Assembly: GCA_016868315.1 (NCBI GenBank)
Contig: VGHE01000009.1
Span: 60,877-124,876 of the forward strand
Origin: Betaproteobacteria bacterium
Lineage (GTDB): Bacteria; Bdellovibrionota_B; Oligoflexia; Silvanigrellales; Silvanigrellaceae
Direction of reading: 5' to 3'
DNA: 64,000 nt
The first letter of the stretch is position 1. Each line of letters starts with the position of its first letter. The notes beneath the pieces were generated by a model. That model made no database searches and had not been told where the DNA came from. It saw only the letters and a list, made by a program, of their open reading frames with translations. Positions 63,883 to 64,000 of this stretch are shown one piece after another. Position numbers and translations under genes: made by a program.

Positions 63883-63996
63883 GGCTGCACCGAGCTACTC
63901 TCCCACAGTTAAAACTGCAGTACCATTGCCGCAGGCGGGCTTGACTTCGGAGTTCGGAATGGGATCCGGTATTTCCCCGCCGCTATCAGCACAGCC
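63883..63996 (-). rRNA. rrf: 5S ribosomal RNA
   Basis: The minus strand holds a 114-base 5S rRNA: the universal CCGAACTCCGAAGTCAAGC loop, GGCAATGGTACTGC and GTGGGAGAGTAG are present, and GGCTG at the 5' end pairs with CAGCC at the 3' end as helix I. The 23S and 16S genes should lie to the right of the window, as the operon reads leftward into the terminator. Confidence 0.96.
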
Positions 63997-64000
63997 AAAG

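Overview
The window reads as a stretch of Gram-negative bacterial chromosome of roughly 50% G+C. The gene content includes a complex I cluster with a fused nuoCD, class 1A SpeD, type III glutamine synthetase, PanP, UbiG, a rpsU-dnaG-rpoD operon, SCE4755-type LPMO-like protein, many short lipoproteins, hybrid-kinase relatives and FHA proteins. This mix suggests the Bdellovibrionota (Oligoflexia-like) or an old 'Deltaproteobacteria' lineage. That placement is inference from gene content. The window shows no phage, IS element, tRNA or CRISPR array; the right edge enters an rRNA operon on the minus strand (5S rRNA and its terminator).

Layout. 1-4.3 kb: tail of a plus-strand gene, rpsF with a DUF2232 membrane protein, then an exported protein coupled to a ceramidase-like lipoprotein. 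4.3-7.1 kb: a metal-handling module, with an ECF sigma factor and His-rich 4-TM putative anti-sigma factor facing a beta-barrel-like protein, an exported HMA protein and a MerT-like membrane protein. 7.1-12.8 kb: nuoCD-E-F-G-I with a short NuoG and no A, B, H or J-N. 13.1-16.2 kb: ubiG, lipoprotein and TatD-family operon. 16.4-24.9 kb: panP, lon, a PAS histidine kinase coupled to a LysR regulator, and an odd metalloprotease/lipoprotein chimera. 24.9-29.2 kb: CheX-like gene and a three-gene FHA operon ending in an FHA-TM-lytic transglycosylase. 29.2-39.2 kb: glnN, RDD protein, DHH phosphoesterase, speD, an L,D-transpeptidase split by a stop codon, class 3 lipase, photolyase and a small secreted protein. 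39.3-45.3 kb: rho-pheS-pheT. 45.5-50 kb: a degenerate hybrid kinase, rocD and folB. 50.1-55.3 kb: rpsU-dnaG-rpoD. 55.6-64 kb: accessory region with a broken lysozyme lipoprotein, UMF1 transporter, pentapeptide protein/LPMO-like/lipoprotein operon, DUF692-DUF2063 pair, DUF2256, a lipoprotein built of 58-residue repeats, a DHFR-like protein, another lipoprotein and 5S rRNA.

Two themes stand out. First, several core information-processing proteins carry long low-complexity additions: RpoD (about 390 residues, histone H1-like then acidic), Rho (about 230 residues, Q/P/G/H-rich) and Lon (about 50 residues, A/T/K-rich, between ATPase and protease). Second, the FHA operon looks like a way to connect cytoplasmic phospho-signalling with a periplasmic peptidoglycan-cleaving domain. 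Only the FHA domain fused to the transglycosylase keeps the canonical phosphothreonine-binding residues, while the other three are degenerate. I regard that operon as the best candidate for an undescribed system; the metal-responsive sigma module is second.
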